Source: Oxalobacteraceae bacterium
GTDB taxonomy: Bacteria; Pseudomonadota; Gammaproteobacteria; Burkholderiales; Burkholderiaceae_D
NCBI GenBank assembly: GCA_027490725.1
Contig: JAIXXN010000043.1
Location: 1-47,242 of the forward strand
Direction: 5' to 3'
Length of the DNA stretch: 47,242 nt
Shown here: positions 1 through 9,049 of the stretch, one piece after another
Numbering within the stretch: the first letter of the stretch is position 1
How the letters are laid out: each line of letters begins with the position of its first letter
Translations under genes and position numbers: made by a program
Notes under the pieces: model-generated
The model's input: the letters and a program-made list of their open reading frames with translations, nothing else
What the model was told of the DNA's origin: nothing
Database searches by the model: none

Positions 1-48
1 CTCCTGGCTCAACGTCACTACCTCGATTGTTTGCTTGTTCCTAGTCAT
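1..48 (-). CDS. Possible N-terminus of a gene running off the left edge
   Basis: Sixteen open codons run from an ATG at 48 to the window edge on the - strand (MTRNKQTIEVVTLSQE). An AGGA lies 8 nt upstream of the ATG, which is a plausible ribosome binding site. No family can be recognised from 16 residues. It is reported only because the start signal is reasonable and the frame has no stop before the edge; it could be chance. Confidence 0.3.
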   Translation of the reverse strand, partial: MTRNKQTIEVVTLSQE

Positions 49-273
49 ATGCACAGTCCTATTCCTATCCGTAAGAATAACGCATAGGCTGTGTCCGGTG
101 AATCAGGGGGCTATCTCATAGACAAGAGTCAGCTCCTGGCCGAACTCAGTCCTCGAAGGCTGATGAGCATAGCAGTTCACGGGCGCGAAAAATCCTCAGA
201 TTGTCACACGACCAAATGCTACAAAATTCACTAAGTTCGCATAAGCAGATGGTGGCATCTCTAAATCGCCTAC

Positions 274-630
274 CTATTTACCATAGGCGACGGAAATGCC
301 TAGTACAGAATCACTTTGCTTGAATATCTTCGCACTACTGACATTTTGAATGGTGAGGCCGGAATTTCCTAACCAAGTGACTTTAAGAGGAATGTTCTCG
401 CCAAGAATGAGGATGTTTCCCCCATCGTTTGGCAATGTATCTGAAGAGCGCAAAACAGAAACCTGAGTGTTAAATCCCACAGTCGTGCCGCAACTACGAC
501 TGAATACAACCGCCTTATACTCTCCTGAAGGAGAGAAGATGCTTCGAGCCACTTCGTTCTCGCACGGACTGCAGCCAACCAAGACGTTTCCAAATACAAG
601 CCAGGCGCAATATTTCAGTGTGCGGAACAT
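274..630 (-). CDS. Small predicted lipoprotein of unknown function
   Basis: This 118-residue protein begins with a basic, then hydrophobic segment ending in VLVGC. That is a lipobox with Cys20 as the likely lipidated residue, so the mature protein should be membrane-anchored on the periplasmic side. The rest has several further Cys residues (Cys23, and one in SRSCGTT) and a beta-rich composition (SPSGEYKAVVFSRSCG), which resembles small uncharacterised lipoproteins. No clear Shine-Dalgarno sequence precedes the ATG at 630. It stands alone in accessory sequence. The function is not recognised. Confidence 0.6.
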   Translation of the reverse strand: MFRTLKYCAWLVFGNVLVGCSPCENEVARSIFSPSGEYKAVVFSRSCGTTVGFNTQVSVLRSSDTLPNDGGNILILGENIPLKVTWLGNSGLTIQNVSSAKIFKQSDSVLGISVAYGK

Positions 631-891
631 GAGGAGGGCTATAGAGTATTTGGGAGTTCGTCGGCAAATTGTTGACTGTCAGCTATTGGCCGATTGTACT
701 CGGTCGCGCCTGCAGTTTCCGACGCCTGTCGCCCCTAAACAGTCTGCGGGACACTGGGCGATCGACTCTATCGTTTTGCCAAGCGGCTCGCGCTTGGTAC
801 TGAACGAAGTCATTTCGTTTTTGGCGAATAGTAACTGAAACACCAGGTAATAAGGCGCTCTGCTTTTTCAATAATGTCGTCTAAACTAGGA

Positions 892-2067
892 CTACTGTGG
901 CGGTGGCAATTCTTCGGCACCCCCCTTATAAGCATTGGCGATTCTGTCAGCGACCTGATTCATCAAGGCCATTCCGTTCTCGCCGTTCACCATGATGACA
1001 TATCCGTATCCCTTTCGAATATGGCCGATCATGAATGCACGATATCCCCAATTGTCGCCCGCGTGAGAAAAATGCCAGCCATCATCACGCTGATCGATCG
1101 CAAGGCCGATGGCATAGCGCCCGACTCCGACCGGCGCAATCATTTCTTTAGCGGATTGTTGGGTCAGAATCTTGTTCCCGGAATTGCGCAATGCGCTCTG
1201 TATCTCGATGATGAAGTGCGCCAGGTCGGTTGGTGTTGTCCACAAGCCGGCGGCGGCCAGTTCCGGATAGACGCGCCAAGGCAAATCACTTCGCAGACCG
1301 GCCTTATCATGTCCGAGCGCCGCATTGGATGCGGCATCGGTGGAATTCGGGACGCGAAACGAGCTATTCGACATCCGTAACGGGCCCAATACTGCCTTTT
1401 CCATAAATGAATCGAACGGCTGCCGACTAATATCCATTATTGCCTGCTGCATGATCATTAAGCCACCACCCGAATATTTCGAAGAGACAAATGGCGCGCG
1501 CGCAAACAAGATCTTCTTATTGTTTGCGGGCGGCTTCCCATCGATTATTTGCGTGATCGAAGGCAGCCTGGCTGACGGATCGTATCCATCAAACCCAAGC
1601 CCGTCGACTGCGCCGGATGTATGACTAAAAAGCGCGCGGGGAGTGACCGCCTGCTTACGTGTATGTTCCGAGACAGGCACCTGCCACGACCTGAGTACTT
1701 TGTTCACGTCGACATCGAGATCGAGCTGCTTGGTCTGCACCAAGTGCATGGCCGCCAAAGCGGTAACAGGTTTACTGATCGATGCAGCCTGAAAACGTGT
1801 GCTGGTGTTCACCTGGCGGCCCATAGAAGCGTCGGCCACGCCATACCCCTTCGCCCAGTGAATAGTGAAATTATCCACTACTGCGACGCTCATCCCGGGC
1901 ACACGTAACTGCTTCATTAATTCGGTCAGAGTCAGGCCAGCAAGCTCATCGGAGGCGGGCGATTGGGCCGCTTCGACGCGCGACATGATGGCGTCGGCAT
2001 TCATCTGTGCCTTGGCAATTCCCCCAGCCATGAGCGCGTACGTCGCGAAAAGCAGCCTTGCAAACAT
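892..2067 (-). CDS. Serine hydrolase of the class C beta-lactamase / PBP-like fold
   Basis: The protein belongs to the beta-lactamase/esterase/DD-peptidase superfamily. The nucleophile motif S-x-x-K is SISK (residues 96-99 from the chosen start), the second motif is Tyr-Ser-Gly in SSKYSGGG, and the third position is filled by HAG (FSHAGDNWG) instead of KTG, as in many esterase-like members. This variation makes a peptidase or esterase more likely than a true beta-lactamase. I chose the ATG at 2067 because it starts a good signal peptide (MFARLLFATYALMAGGIAKAQ) and would export the enzyme to the periplasm. The same frame is open to an ATG at 2181 that has an AAGG 7 nt upstream, so a longer start is possible. 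The substrate is unknown. Confidence 0.85.
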   Translation of the reverse strand: MFARLLFATYALMAGGIAKAQMNADAIMSRVEAAQSPASDELAGLTLTELMKQLRVPGMSVAVVDNFTIHWAKGYGVADASMGRQVNTSTRFQAASISKPVTALAAMHLVQTKQLDLDVDVNKVLRSWQVPVSEHTRKQAVTPRALFSHTSGAVDGLGFDGYDPSARLPSITQIIDGKPPANNKKILFARAPFVSSKYSGGGLMIMQQAIMDISRQPFDSFMEKAVLGPLRMSNSSFRVPNSTDAASNAALGHDKAGLRSDLPWRVYPELAAAGLWTTPTDLAHFIIEIQSALRNSGNKILTQQSAKEMIAPVGVGRYAIGLAIDQRDDGWHFSHAGDNWGYRAFMIGHIRKGYGYVIMVNGENGMALMNQVADRIANAYKGGAEELPPPQ

Positions 2068-2261
2068 GCTGCACGCCGGCACGGTTCGATGTTGATCTCT
2101 TAGTGGTATCAGCGTCGTCGGGCGCATTGTGGTTAGCGTCGCAAAAATGGGGCAGCTTGATGAGTGCTCAGTTTGTAACATGTGGCTGCCTTATCTTTTA
2201 AAGTTTGTTCCTGACTAGGGGTAGCAATGGTTTGAAACCGATGCAACCGGCCCGCAGATTT

Positions 2262-2744
2262 TTAGGGTGCAACACTCAGCCGCTTGCTCATTAAGGTCAC
2301 TTCTTTGACGCCGAATGAATCTATACGTTCCTCCATAACACTCCATCCAAGCTGAACATAAAAGCCGACGGCGCTCCCGACCGATAAATACATCGTATGG
2401 ACGCCGAGGTCACGCGCCGTGGCCTCTAGTGTGCGAACAATCTGCGCGCCCACACCACGGGCGCGGTATGGCTCCTTGACATATATTCCCGCCAGCCAGG
2501 GCGACAGCCCAATTTTAGTTCCCGGCTCTTCCAGTTTAATGCTGCCGGTGCCAAGCAGTTCGCCATCCAGCACGGCTACTAAGGTAATTGGTAGGCGCTC
2601 GGTGTTGGCCCGAACTTCCAAGATCGACAGCAGTTGATCCTTGCCAATACTATCAGCGAGGAAAAGGTCAGACCATTGGTTAAAGATGAGGTCTGCAATC
2701 TCGGGGATGAAGTGTTTTTGGTTGGCGAGATAATCGATAATCAT
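2262..2744 (-). CDS. GNAT-family N-acetyltransferase
   Basis: The 160-residue protein has the GNAT layout. There is a central strand pair (ITLVAVLDGELLGTGSI), then the acetyl-CoA pyrophosphate loop R/Q-x-x-G-x-G/A as YRARGVGAQIV, and a C-terminal motif B-like stretch, MYLSVGSAVGFYVQLGW. Such enzymes transfer an acetyl group from acetyl-CoA to an amine in the cytoplasm. The substrate cannot be told from sequence. It is a single gene with about 80 nt to the neighbouring serine hydrolase on the same strand, and no visible operon partner explains its role. Confidence 0.85.
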   Translation of the reverse strand: MIIDYLANQKHFIPEIADLIFNQWSDLFLADSIGKDQLLSILEVRANTERLPITLVAVLDGELLGTGSIKLEEPGTKIGLSPWLAGIYVKEPYRARGVGAQIVRTLEATARDLGVHTMYLSVGSAVGFYVQLGWSVMEERIDSFGVKEVTLMSKRLSVAP

Positions 2745-2835
2745 GCGTTCATTTGGTCAAGGGAGTTTTCTATGCTAGGGGGAATACCCGTCCGCTGCTG
2801 GCCGGTTGTTGTCGCCCCGAAGCGGCCATACCCCG

Positions 2836-3072
2836 TCAGTTTTGCTTAGGGGCTCTCTGGAAACGATCACCATCCGGATCCAGATCTCTGTGTTCGCGAA
2901 CAACTGGTAGCTGAAGCTTGAACCAGAGATGTCCCATCATGTCGCCAAGGCCACGCAAGTGCTCACTCTGTTCGTCTTCCGGTAGTGTGCGAATAATGTT
3001 ATCTGCTTCGTTGATAGCCTCGCCTACGCGTTTATAGGCATCCATAAGTTTCTGCGCGGTTGAATGATCCAT
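2836..3072 (-). CDS. Hypothetical 78-residue acidic protein
   Basis: I do not recognise this protein. The ATG at 3072 is preceded by GGGA at 3-nt spacing and is preferred to the TTG at 3081. The first half is predicted to be helical (MDHSTAQKLMDAYKRVGEA), with no signal peptide or membrane segment, so it should be cytoplasmic. It lies on the same strand as the acetyltransferase, about 90 nt upstream of it. Reading frame, start signal and composition support a real gene, but nothing points to a function. Confidence 0.55.
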   Translation of the reverse strand: MDHSTAQKLMDAYKRVGEAINEADNIIRTLPEDEQSEHLRGLGDMMGHLWFKLQLPVVREHRDLDPDGDRFQRAPKQN

Positions 3073-3197
3073 TTTTCCCAAGCAATATTCCTAGTAGACT
3101 TATTGAAATGATCCGGTATTCCAAGGGCCGGTTTTGGCCGCTCGCAGTCCATGGCGCACCCCGTTGATGCAGTTTCCTGCGGTCCCGCTTACCCGCG

Positions 3198-4625
3198 CTA
3201 TTCGAGTGTGCCCAGATTACGGTCGAGGATCTCGGCCGCGGATATAAGCAGGCGCGTCACCTCTGCATAAAACACCGGGTTGATTTTTTCAAAAGAATCG
3301 CCTGGCTTGTGATAATCGGCATGGTCTTCGACTCCAAAATACAGGAAGGGAATACCCCGCTCGTGAAACTTGACGTGATCCGACTGGGTCGTCCAGTCGT
3401 AATCGGGCGCTGCACCGGCTGGCTTGCTGTCGTGCCCCAGCCGGACCTTGACACTGCTGGTCGCCGCCGCCATTGCCACGACTTGCTTGAGTGCAGGTGT
3501 GTAGCTGGTGCCAGCAGCGAAAATCTCATTGTTGTCGTTGCGGCTGACCATATCGAAGTTCAGGTTTACCGCCACTTGCTTTATTGGAATTGGCGCCGAA
3601 TTGATGAAATAGCTCGCGCCATCGGAGCCCCCCTCCTCGGCGTCGAAAGCAGCGAACACGATGGTATTGTGCGGCGGATGCTTCTTGAAATGCGCGGCAA
3701 CCGCCAGCATCGCCGCCACACCCGATGCGTTGTCGTCGGCGCCCGGATAAACCTTACCGTCTCGGACACCCAGATGGTCGTAATGCGCCGACACTACCAT
3801 GTAGCGCTCGGGATTGACGCTGCCGCGGATATGACCGATCAGGTTGGCCGCAGATGGATACGTCTTGGCTGCCTCGCCATTCCGAGCGGGGCGGGTGAAG
3901 GCGAACGGCGTCAGGTAGCTTGCGCCGAAGGGCGCGAGGTCGATCTCGGCGAAGCGGCGTTTGATGTATTCCTGCGCGAGGCGGTTGCCGTCGCTGCCGA
4001 CATCCCGGCCAGCGAACGCCGGCGAAGACAAGGTGCGCAAATCGGAAATCAGCGCTGCGCTGTCGAGCGCAGGCGTGCCGGCAGGGACCGCTGAGCTCAT
4101 GTTGATAGCAGGCTGGTGTAATCCGCAAGCGGCCAGAAGCAATGGGACAAGGGCTAGCTGTTGAAGACATTCGTTCTGCTCGAAAACACGCTTATCTCCG
4201 GCGATCTTTTCAATGCAGGAAATTGCAGAACGAATTTGGAGAAGGCGAGACTGCGTATGTTTTACCTCGCATTCCGCAGCCCAGACTGACGGCCAAGAAC
4301 CTCCTGCACCGGTGAGTGAACCGATTAACTCGCACTCCTCAGCGCGGTATTTTAGCCAAGCAAGCTGCTGGGTCTTCAGTGCCGCAAGTAATCTGCTATC
4401 AGCGGTAACACCATCCATCGAAGATGTGGCGACGAGTTTAAGCAACTCTCCATGCTTCGCTGCCAAGGCCCGCTCAGTAATCTCTTGCTTTTCACTCAGC
4501 AGAAACATGGTGCGCATTGCACTGTCTTCCGGCCAGCATTCAGCTTTGTCGGTGCACTGAACTTGAGCAGACGTGACGCCAGATACCAGCGATAAAATGG
4601 CGAGGAGAAGGTGGATTTTTTTCAT
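3198..4625 (-). CDS. LprI-like domain fused to an M28-family zinc peptidase, with an internal lipobox
   Basis: The ATG at 4625 starts a signal peptide (MKKIHLLLAILSLVSGVTSA). Residues about 25-140 match the LprI (DUF1311) lysozyme-inhibitor type: paired Cys, the QLAWLKYRAEEC core and a later AAEC. Residues about 185-470 are an M28 aminopeptidase with the full set of expected zinc ligands: H281 (SAHYDH), D297 (GADDNASG), E330/E331 (DAEEGG), D358 (NFDMVS) and H439 (YHKPGD). Between them, residues 157-169 read LALVPLLLAACGL, a textbook lipoprotein signal with Cys167. This suggests that two once-separate exported proteins were joined in frame. The peptidase should act in the periplasm on N-terminal residues of peptides; the role of the N-terminal domain is unknown. 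Confidence 0.85.
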   Translation of the reverse strand: MKKIHLLLAILSLVSGVTSAQVQCTDKAECWPEDSAMRTMFLLSEKQEITERALAAKHGELLKLVATSSMDGVTADSRLLAALKTQQLAWLKYRAEECELIGSLTGAGGSWPSVWAAECEVKHTQSRLLQIRSAISCIEKIAGDKRVFEQNECLQQLALVPLLLAACGLHQPAINMSSAVPAGTPALDSAALISDLRTLSSPAFAGRDVGSDGNRLAQEYIKRRFAEIDLAPFGASYLTPFAFTRPARNGEAAKTYPSAANLIGHIRGSVNPERYMVVSAHYDHLGVRDGKVYPGADDNASGVAAMLAVAAHFKKHPPHNTIVFAAFDAEEGGSDGASYFINSAPIPIKQVAVNLNFDMVSRNDNNEIFAAGTSYTPALKQVVAMAAATSSVKVRLGHDSKPAGAAPDYDWTTQSDHVKFHERGIPFLYFGVEDHADYHKPGDSFEKINPVFYAEVTRLLISAAEILDRNLGTLE

Positions 4626-4708
4626 CACAAGGTTGGTCTATTTGCGTATCAAGAGTGGCTTCGAACGCCAGGGATTGGCCGCCCCGCCCCCATAGCAGCC
4701 CGCCAAAA

Positions 4709-5215
4709 TCAGGCACTGCGGCCAGCATGCCGCGTCAAATCGACACCGAGTGCCGCTTTGCGAAGGCGGCGATTACGCAGTAAAAAAAGCGCCGATGAGG
4801 AAGTGTCATACATGAGCTGATAATGGTAATAGTTCACATGTTCGAGTACGGCGAACAGAAAAATCCCAAGAGGCCACGCCAATTGGATAGTCCAGCCGGT
4901 GCTCATCACCTGCACGATGAATCCCAGCGCGATTGCGCCGAACAACACAAGATTGGATGCCTTGAATCCGCTGAACAAGCGACCAAAGTAGCGTGGCAGT
5001 CGCGCCGACGCCAACAGGGCACGGTGCTTCAGCTGCCAATACAGGGCTCCTTGCACTAGCAGATAGCTGACGGCGAACAAGGCTGACAGCCCGAGCGGCC
5101 AATGGACACCCGTTATAGACTTTCGCCAGTACACGACAAAAATAAGCGGTAGCAGGACGGCAAACATTGCCTCCACTTTGCGGAGGTAACTGAAGCGATT
5201 GCTGAGTTTATGCAT
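4709..5215 (-). CDS. Predicted integral membrane protein, four transmembrane helices
   Basis: From the ATG at 5215 the protein has 168 residues and about four hydrophobic helices (MFAVLLPLIFVVYW, LGLSALFAVSYLLVQG, LVLFGAIALGFIVQV and WPLGIFLFAVLEHVNYYHY). A basic C-terminal tail (RNRRLRKAALG) probably stays in the cytoplasm. The frame is open to 5341, but that N-terminal extension has no membrane or signal character, so the later ATG is preferred. No family is recognised. It stands alone, about 80 nt upstream of the LprI/M28 gene on the same strand. Confidence 0.6.
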   Translation of the reverse strand: MHKLSNRFSYLRKVEAMFAVLLPLIFVVYWRKSITGVHWPLGLSALFAVSYLLVQGALYWQLKHRALLASARLPRYFGRLFSGFKASNLVLFGAIALGFIVQVMSTGWTIQLAWPLGIFLFAVLEHVNYYHYQLMYDTSSSALFLLRNRRLRKAALGVDLTRHAGRSA

Positions 5216-5411
5216 GGTATTTACTAAGGTAGGCAGTTTTTTAAACGAGAGGCTTCTGCTACGGACCGGATGCGGCCAAATGTGCCTAGGGTAGCATTTC
5301 GCTGGCGTGCAAAGTTCACGGTTTGTCACGACAAGACCCAAACCGCCCGAAGCAACGGCCAGCTATTCGCTGCTCTGATAGGCTAGGTGATTTACAAGTC
5401 GCAGCTCCGCC

Positions 5412-6503
5412 CTAGCGCAGTACCTTGTCAGAGGACAGGATACGCACATCGTGCATCTGGTTCAGGTAGTGTTCGAGATACCACTTGTGACTGGCACCGA
5501 CGATGACCAGGGTACGGCTCCCCGGCGCCACGCCGATGGTTTCCCGGATGTTGGAGGCCATGCGCAGGTTGCGGGTCTCCCAATAGGTCACGTAACTGCG
5601 GCCAAATTGCTGGGGCGAGCCTTCCTCGAGCGCAGCACCGAAGTCGCTGTCAAAGATGAGTCTGGCCTTGGACGGATCATTCAGGGCGCGATACAGCGCC
5701 AAAACCCCATCGGCATCGCCGATCCGGTCATACAGTAAGTCGTCCATTTGCTTGCGCTGTGCGTTGGCCGGATTGTTCCAGGCCTTGGTGATCGCATCGC
5801 CGTAGGCTTTCTGCTCCGCATCGGACAGATCTGCCGCACTCGCGGTCTGGTCGTCCATGCTCACCACGCGTTCGAGTCCCAGCGCCGCTGCAAGGGGCGC
5901 GGCGATCAGCGTATCCTCGCTGCGCCGCTTGCGCAGTATCTCGAGCGCCGCGACCAGTGGGGCATCGAGGCCGTCGCCAGCGCGCTGCTCCGCTTCCGGC
6001 AGACGCAGCCACTGCACTAGCCCGGAAACCGGTTCGCCGCCAGCCAGGAACACAGCGGCAAGATGGCGCCGCTGGGATGCGCTCGGGGCAGCGGGCCAGC
6101 TTGCAAGTAGCCGGTCGATTTCGGCGGTCGCGGCGGGCACGTCGAGGCCAGTGGCAGCGCGCGCCGGTGCCGGATCCCATCTGCAATACGACTCCACCGT
6201 GTCTTTATAGCGACTCGGAAACTGGCGCATGAAGGCGCACTGCGGACCAGAACGGCTTTCGATGGCGATGATGCGGGGATTCCATGCCAGCAGACGCTGG
6301 TTCAGAAGCCGCACACCGCTGGACTGGAAGCTTGCAGACAGTTGCGACAAATGGGGCGTACCGAGCACCAGTACCTCGTTTGGCATTCCCTTGGCCGGTC
6401 CTTTCAGTGTGCTCGGGTCGAAAGTTCGCGCAGGCTCCCGGGCGCTCGCGCTGGTAAGGCAAAGCATAGTGGCAGCCAGCAGGCCAGTCACGCGTGTCAG
6501 CAT
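5412..6503 (-). CDS. Exported DUF5694-type (TraB/GumN-related) protein
   Basis: A signal peptide (MLTRVTGLLAATMLCLTSASA) precedes a 340-residue domain. It starts with the strand-loop motif VLVLGTPHLSQL (His51) and ends with a paired motif, LVIVGASHKWYLEHYL. These two His-containing motifs are the hallmark of the TraB/ChaN/GumN-like superfamily as seen in DUF5694 proteins, whose biochemical activity is not established. AGAGG 8 nt before the ATG supports the start. It diverges from the NHL-repeat gene with a 310-bp spacer. The family assignment is from motif memory; the function is open. Confidence 0.7.
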   Translation of the reverse strand: MLTRVTGLLAATMLCLTSASAREPARTFDPSTLKGPAKGMPNEVLVLGTPHLSQLSASFQSSGVRLLNQRLLAWNPRIIAIESRSGPQCAFMRQFPSRYKDTVESYCRWDPAPARAATGLDVPAATAEIDRLLASWPAAPSASQRRHLAAVFLAGGEPVSGLVQWLRLPEAEQRAGDGLDAPLVAALEILRKRRSEDTLIAAPLAAALGLERVVSMDDQTASAADLSDAEQKAYGDAITKAWNNPANAQRKQMDDLLYDRIGDADGVLALYRALNDPSKARLIFDSDFGAALEEGSPQQFGRSYVTYWETRNLRMASNIRETIGVAPGSRTLVIVGASHKWYLEHYLNQMHDVRILSSDKVLR

Positions 6504-6813
6504 CTAGCATTCCTCTCAAGACAAATTGAATGGCATCCCGATGGATGGCGTTCGTGATCGAGAGGCTACTGTAGCCAAATTCGCCGGCTCAATCTGGACG
6601 CTTGCGATAGTCGGTAAATTTGGTGGTATGGAATGCGGGAAGCTATCTATTGCCCCCGTCAACAACTGTGCTGTATCGCCGGGCTAGCGAAACGGGTTTG
6701 CCGGCGATAGTTCCCCCTCCCAGCGACAGCCTGGAACTATCATCCCGACAATGTTGTCATATTTGTATATAATTAAATAATTACAACTGCCGGGGCTACG
6801 CCTCTCAACGATC
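6504..6813. other. 310-bp divergent intergenic region
   Basis: This spacer separates two divergent genes, the DUF5694 gene on the - strand and the NHL gene on the + strand. It must hold both promoters. The 70 nt nearest the NHL gene are AT-rich and contain a TATAAT box. I see no RNA gene, repeat or further coding sequence in it. Confidence 0.6.
6745..6773 (+). promoter_or_regulatory. Candidate sigma-70 promoter for the NHL-repeat gene
   Basis: A perfect -10 box TATAAT (6768-6773) has a CCGACA -35-like hexamer (4 of 6 consensus) exactly 17 nt upstream. It lies about 40 nt before the ATG at 6814, inside an AT-rich stretch that contrasts with the surrounding GC-rich sequence. Confidence 0.5.
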
Positions 6814-8865
6814 ATGAAAACCCAATTACACAGGCTGGGCATGGCATTGGCAGCATCGGTCTTGCTCGGCGCATGCAGCGGCGGTGCCTCCAGCCCCAGC
6901 GCAGGAGTCAGCCCAGCGCCAGCACCGCCCCCCGCGACGACACAGGAGATCACACTACTCGCCGGCCACATCGGCGGTGAAGGCAATATCGATGGCAATG
7001 GTGCTGCCGCCCGTTTCAACCAGCCGCTTGACCTTGCCGTTGATCCGGCTGGCAATGTCTACGTAGCGGACACGCTCAACTTCACCGTTCGCAAGATTTC
7101 CTCGGCAGGACTAGTGAGCACACTGGCCGGCAAACCGGGCATTGCAGAAAGCACCGATGGCGATTTGGCTTCTGCGCGTTTCAGCGCGCCCCGCAGCGTT
7201 GCCGTCGATACTACCGGCAATGTCTATGTCGCGGACGGCAGCACCGTGCGCCGCATTACTCCCGCCGGGCAGGTCAGTACGGTCGCCCGTGGTCAAGACG
7301 GCACGCTCAACGAGGCACTTCTGAGCGGCCCCATTGTGCTGACAACGGATGCTGGCGGTAACTTGTATGTGGGGGACGTCTACACCCGCAACATCCGCAA
7401 AATGAGCCCCGCTGGAGTAATGAGCACACTGGCAGGACAAGCCTACGGACACTGCAACTATCTTTTCGGCCAGCCGAACTGCGTTGCCGTCGATGGTAGC
7501 GCTGCGCAGGCGGGATTCGTCAAGCCAGCAGGTCTGGCGATCGATACGGCCGGCAATGTTTATGTCGCCGACGCGAAAGCCATCCGGAAAATCAGCACCA
7601 ACGGTCAGGTCAGCACCCTGAGCAGTGCCAGCGATAGCGCGACCATCTCGGAACTGTCCGGCCTCACCATCGATAGCGGCGGCAACCTATACACCTTAGA
7701 CGTCGGCCTAAACAGCCGCTTACTGAAATTCACGCCTGCAGGGGTGATGTCGATCGTCACCGCTGCGAATACCAGCGATTTCACCGGCTATAAGCGGCTG
7801 ATCATCAACCCGGCTGGTACCCTGTATCTGGTGGACAGCATGGGCGTCATCTCGACCCTGACGCCCGGCAGCTCACTACAGACGCTGGCCGGCACCAGGT
7901 CCAGCACCGGCACAACGGATGCCAATGGCGCGGCAGCCCGCTTTAATCTGACACTCTCGCGAGTATCGAGCTCGGCACTGGACGGGGCCGGCAATCTGTA
8001 CATCGCCGACCAGAACAACTACACCATTCGCAAAATCAGTGCGGGCGGCGACGTCACCACGCTGGCCGGTAGCGCAGGGCAAGCCGGCTATGCCGACGGC
8101 ATGGCCAGCGCCGCACGCTTTACCGCCCCGCGCGGCATCGTCGCCGATGCCAGCGGCAATCTGTTCGTCGCTGATGGCGTGCTGGTGCGTAAGATCACGC
8201 CGGCCGGCAATGTCACTACGCTGGCCGGCAACGCCGGAAAATGGGGCGACACGGACGGCGTAGGGAGTGCCGCCAGCTTCTACGATCTGAACGGCATCAG
8301 CCTCGATGGCCAGGGTAATCTACTGGTCACGACCAGCACGGCAATCCGTAAAATCACGCCCGACCTGCGCGTCAGTACGCTGGCAGGTATGGCGATGCCT
8401 GGCTATAGTGACAGCGCCTTCGGTCACGTTGACGGCAACGCTAGTCAGGCCCGCTTCAACCATCCGCGCGGTATTGTGGCGGATCCGGCCGGGAACATCT
8501 ATGTGGCGGACAGCGACAACCATACCATCCGTAAGATCACGGCAGCAGGCAGTGTGACCACGCTGGCCGGTGTCGCCACGCAAGCCGGCGCAGCTGACGG
8601 CTCAGGCAACGCCGCCCGCTTCAACCTGCCGATCGGACTCAGCCTCGATGCCAGGGGTAATCTGTTTGTGACCGATAGTGGTAATCACAGCGTACGCCAG
8701 CTCAGCTCGGACGGCCGGGTCAGCACCGTCGCAGGTCAGGCGGGAAAAATCGGCGTCAGCCTTGGCGGCCTGCCCGGCACGCTCGCCGCCCCAAGCGCAC
8801 TGGCGAGCGGCAATGGCGTGCTGTATGTCAGCACGGCGAACGGCATCGTGAAAATCCAGCTGTAA
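6814..8865 (+). CDS. NHL-repeat lipoprotein
   Basis: The N-terminus is a lipoprotein signal with the lipobox LLGAC (Cys21), followed by a Ser/Pro/Ala linker. The remaining 630 residues are repeats of about 55 residues with the NHL pattern: RFNxPxGIAVDxAGNxYVADxxNxTIRKI, then G-x-V-T/S-TLAG. At least ten units are visible, enough for one or two beta-propellers. NHL propellers bind proteins or nucleic acids, and bacterial lipoprotein versions are usually surface or periplasmic with unknown ligands. Units that begin with DG.G.AARFN are especially well conserved, which suggests recent internal duplication. It is a single gene with its own promoter and a downstream hairpin. Confidence 0.9.
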   Translation: MKTQLHRLGMALAASVLLGACSGGASSPSAGVSPAPAPPPATTQEITLLAGHIGGEGNIDGNGAAARFNQPLDLAVDPAGNVYVADTLNFTVRKISSAGLVSTLAGKPGIAESTDGDLASARFSAPRSVAVDTTGNVYVADGSTVRRITPAGQVSTVARGQDGTLNEALLSGPIVLTTDAGGNLYVGDVYTRNIRKMSPAGVMSTLAGQAYGHCNYLFGQPNCVAVDGSAAQAGFVKPAGLAIDTAGNVYVADAKAIRKISTNGQVSTLSSASDSATISELSGLTIDSGGNLYTLDVGLNSRLLKFTPAGVMSIVTAANTSDFTGYKRLIINPAGTLYLVDSMGVISTLTPGSSLQTLAGTRSSTGTTDANGAAARFNLTLSRVSSSALDGAGNLYIADQNNYTIRKISAGGDVTTLAGSAGQAGYADGMASAARFTAPRGIVADASGNLFVADGVLVRKITPAGNVTTLAGNAGKWGDTDGVGSAASFYDLNGISLDGQGNLLVTTSTAIRKITPDLRVSTLAGMAMPGYSDSAFGHVDGNASQARFNHPRGIVADPAGNIYVADSDNHTIRKITAAGSVTTLAGVATQAGAADGSGNAARFNLPIGLSLDARGNLFVTDSGNHSVRQLSSDGRVSTVAGQAGKIGVSLGGLPGTLAAPSALASGNGVLYVSTANGIVKIQL

Positions 8866-8890
8866 GCCAGCGCCGCGTCAGCGCAGGCAA

Positions 8891-8912
8891 GGTGCAGGGG
8901 AAGTCCTGCACC
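8891..8912 (+). terminator. Hairpin downstream of the NHL-repeat gene
   Basis: GGTGCAGG and CCTGCACC form a perfect 8-bp stem with a 6-nt loop, 26 nt after the stop codon. There is no T-run after it, so it may act as a 3' stabiliser or a weak terminator. Confidence 0.45.
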
Positions 8913-8993
8913 GCGTCTGGCTACTGTGGATGCTGAAGAGGGTAAAGAACGCCCACCGCGGGCGAAGCGCCATAAATCGCAGCCGCAACGAAA

Positions 8994-9025
8994 AAGCCGC
9001 TGACCCCTTACGGAATCAACGGCTT
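8994..9025 (-). terminator. Displaced original terminator of tRNA-fMet
   Basis: Read on the - strand this is a 14-bp stem (AAGCCGTTGATTCC paired with GGGTCAGCGGCTT, with G-U pairs) and a 5-nt loop, followed by a T5 run. It lies 6 nt beyond the tRNA 3'-end repeat at 9032-9049. This is the arrangement expected of a tRNA terminator cut off from its gene when the island integrated. Confidence 0.7.
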
Positions 9026-9031
9026 CGAATT

Positions 9032-9049
9032 TGGTTGCGGGGACAGGAT
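9032..9049 (-). repeat. attachment site, distal (tRNA 3'-end remnant)
   Basis: The 18 bases TGGTTGCGGGGACAGGAT are identical to the 3' end (CCA, acceptor strand and part of the T arm) of the intact tRNA-fMet gene at 19918-19935. The copy sits in the same orientation and is followed by the old terminator. It marks the left junction of the island. Confidence 0.85.

Noticed and set aside
467..838. A + strand ORF of 123 residues opposite the small lipoprotein gene
   Set aside because: No ribosome binding site and no protein-like composition; the lipoprotein on the other strand has a lipobox and is preferred.
9032..9049. A second tRNA gene at the left island end
   Set aside because: Only the last 18 bases match the tRNA; the rest of the cloverleaf is missing, so it is a junction copy and not a gene.
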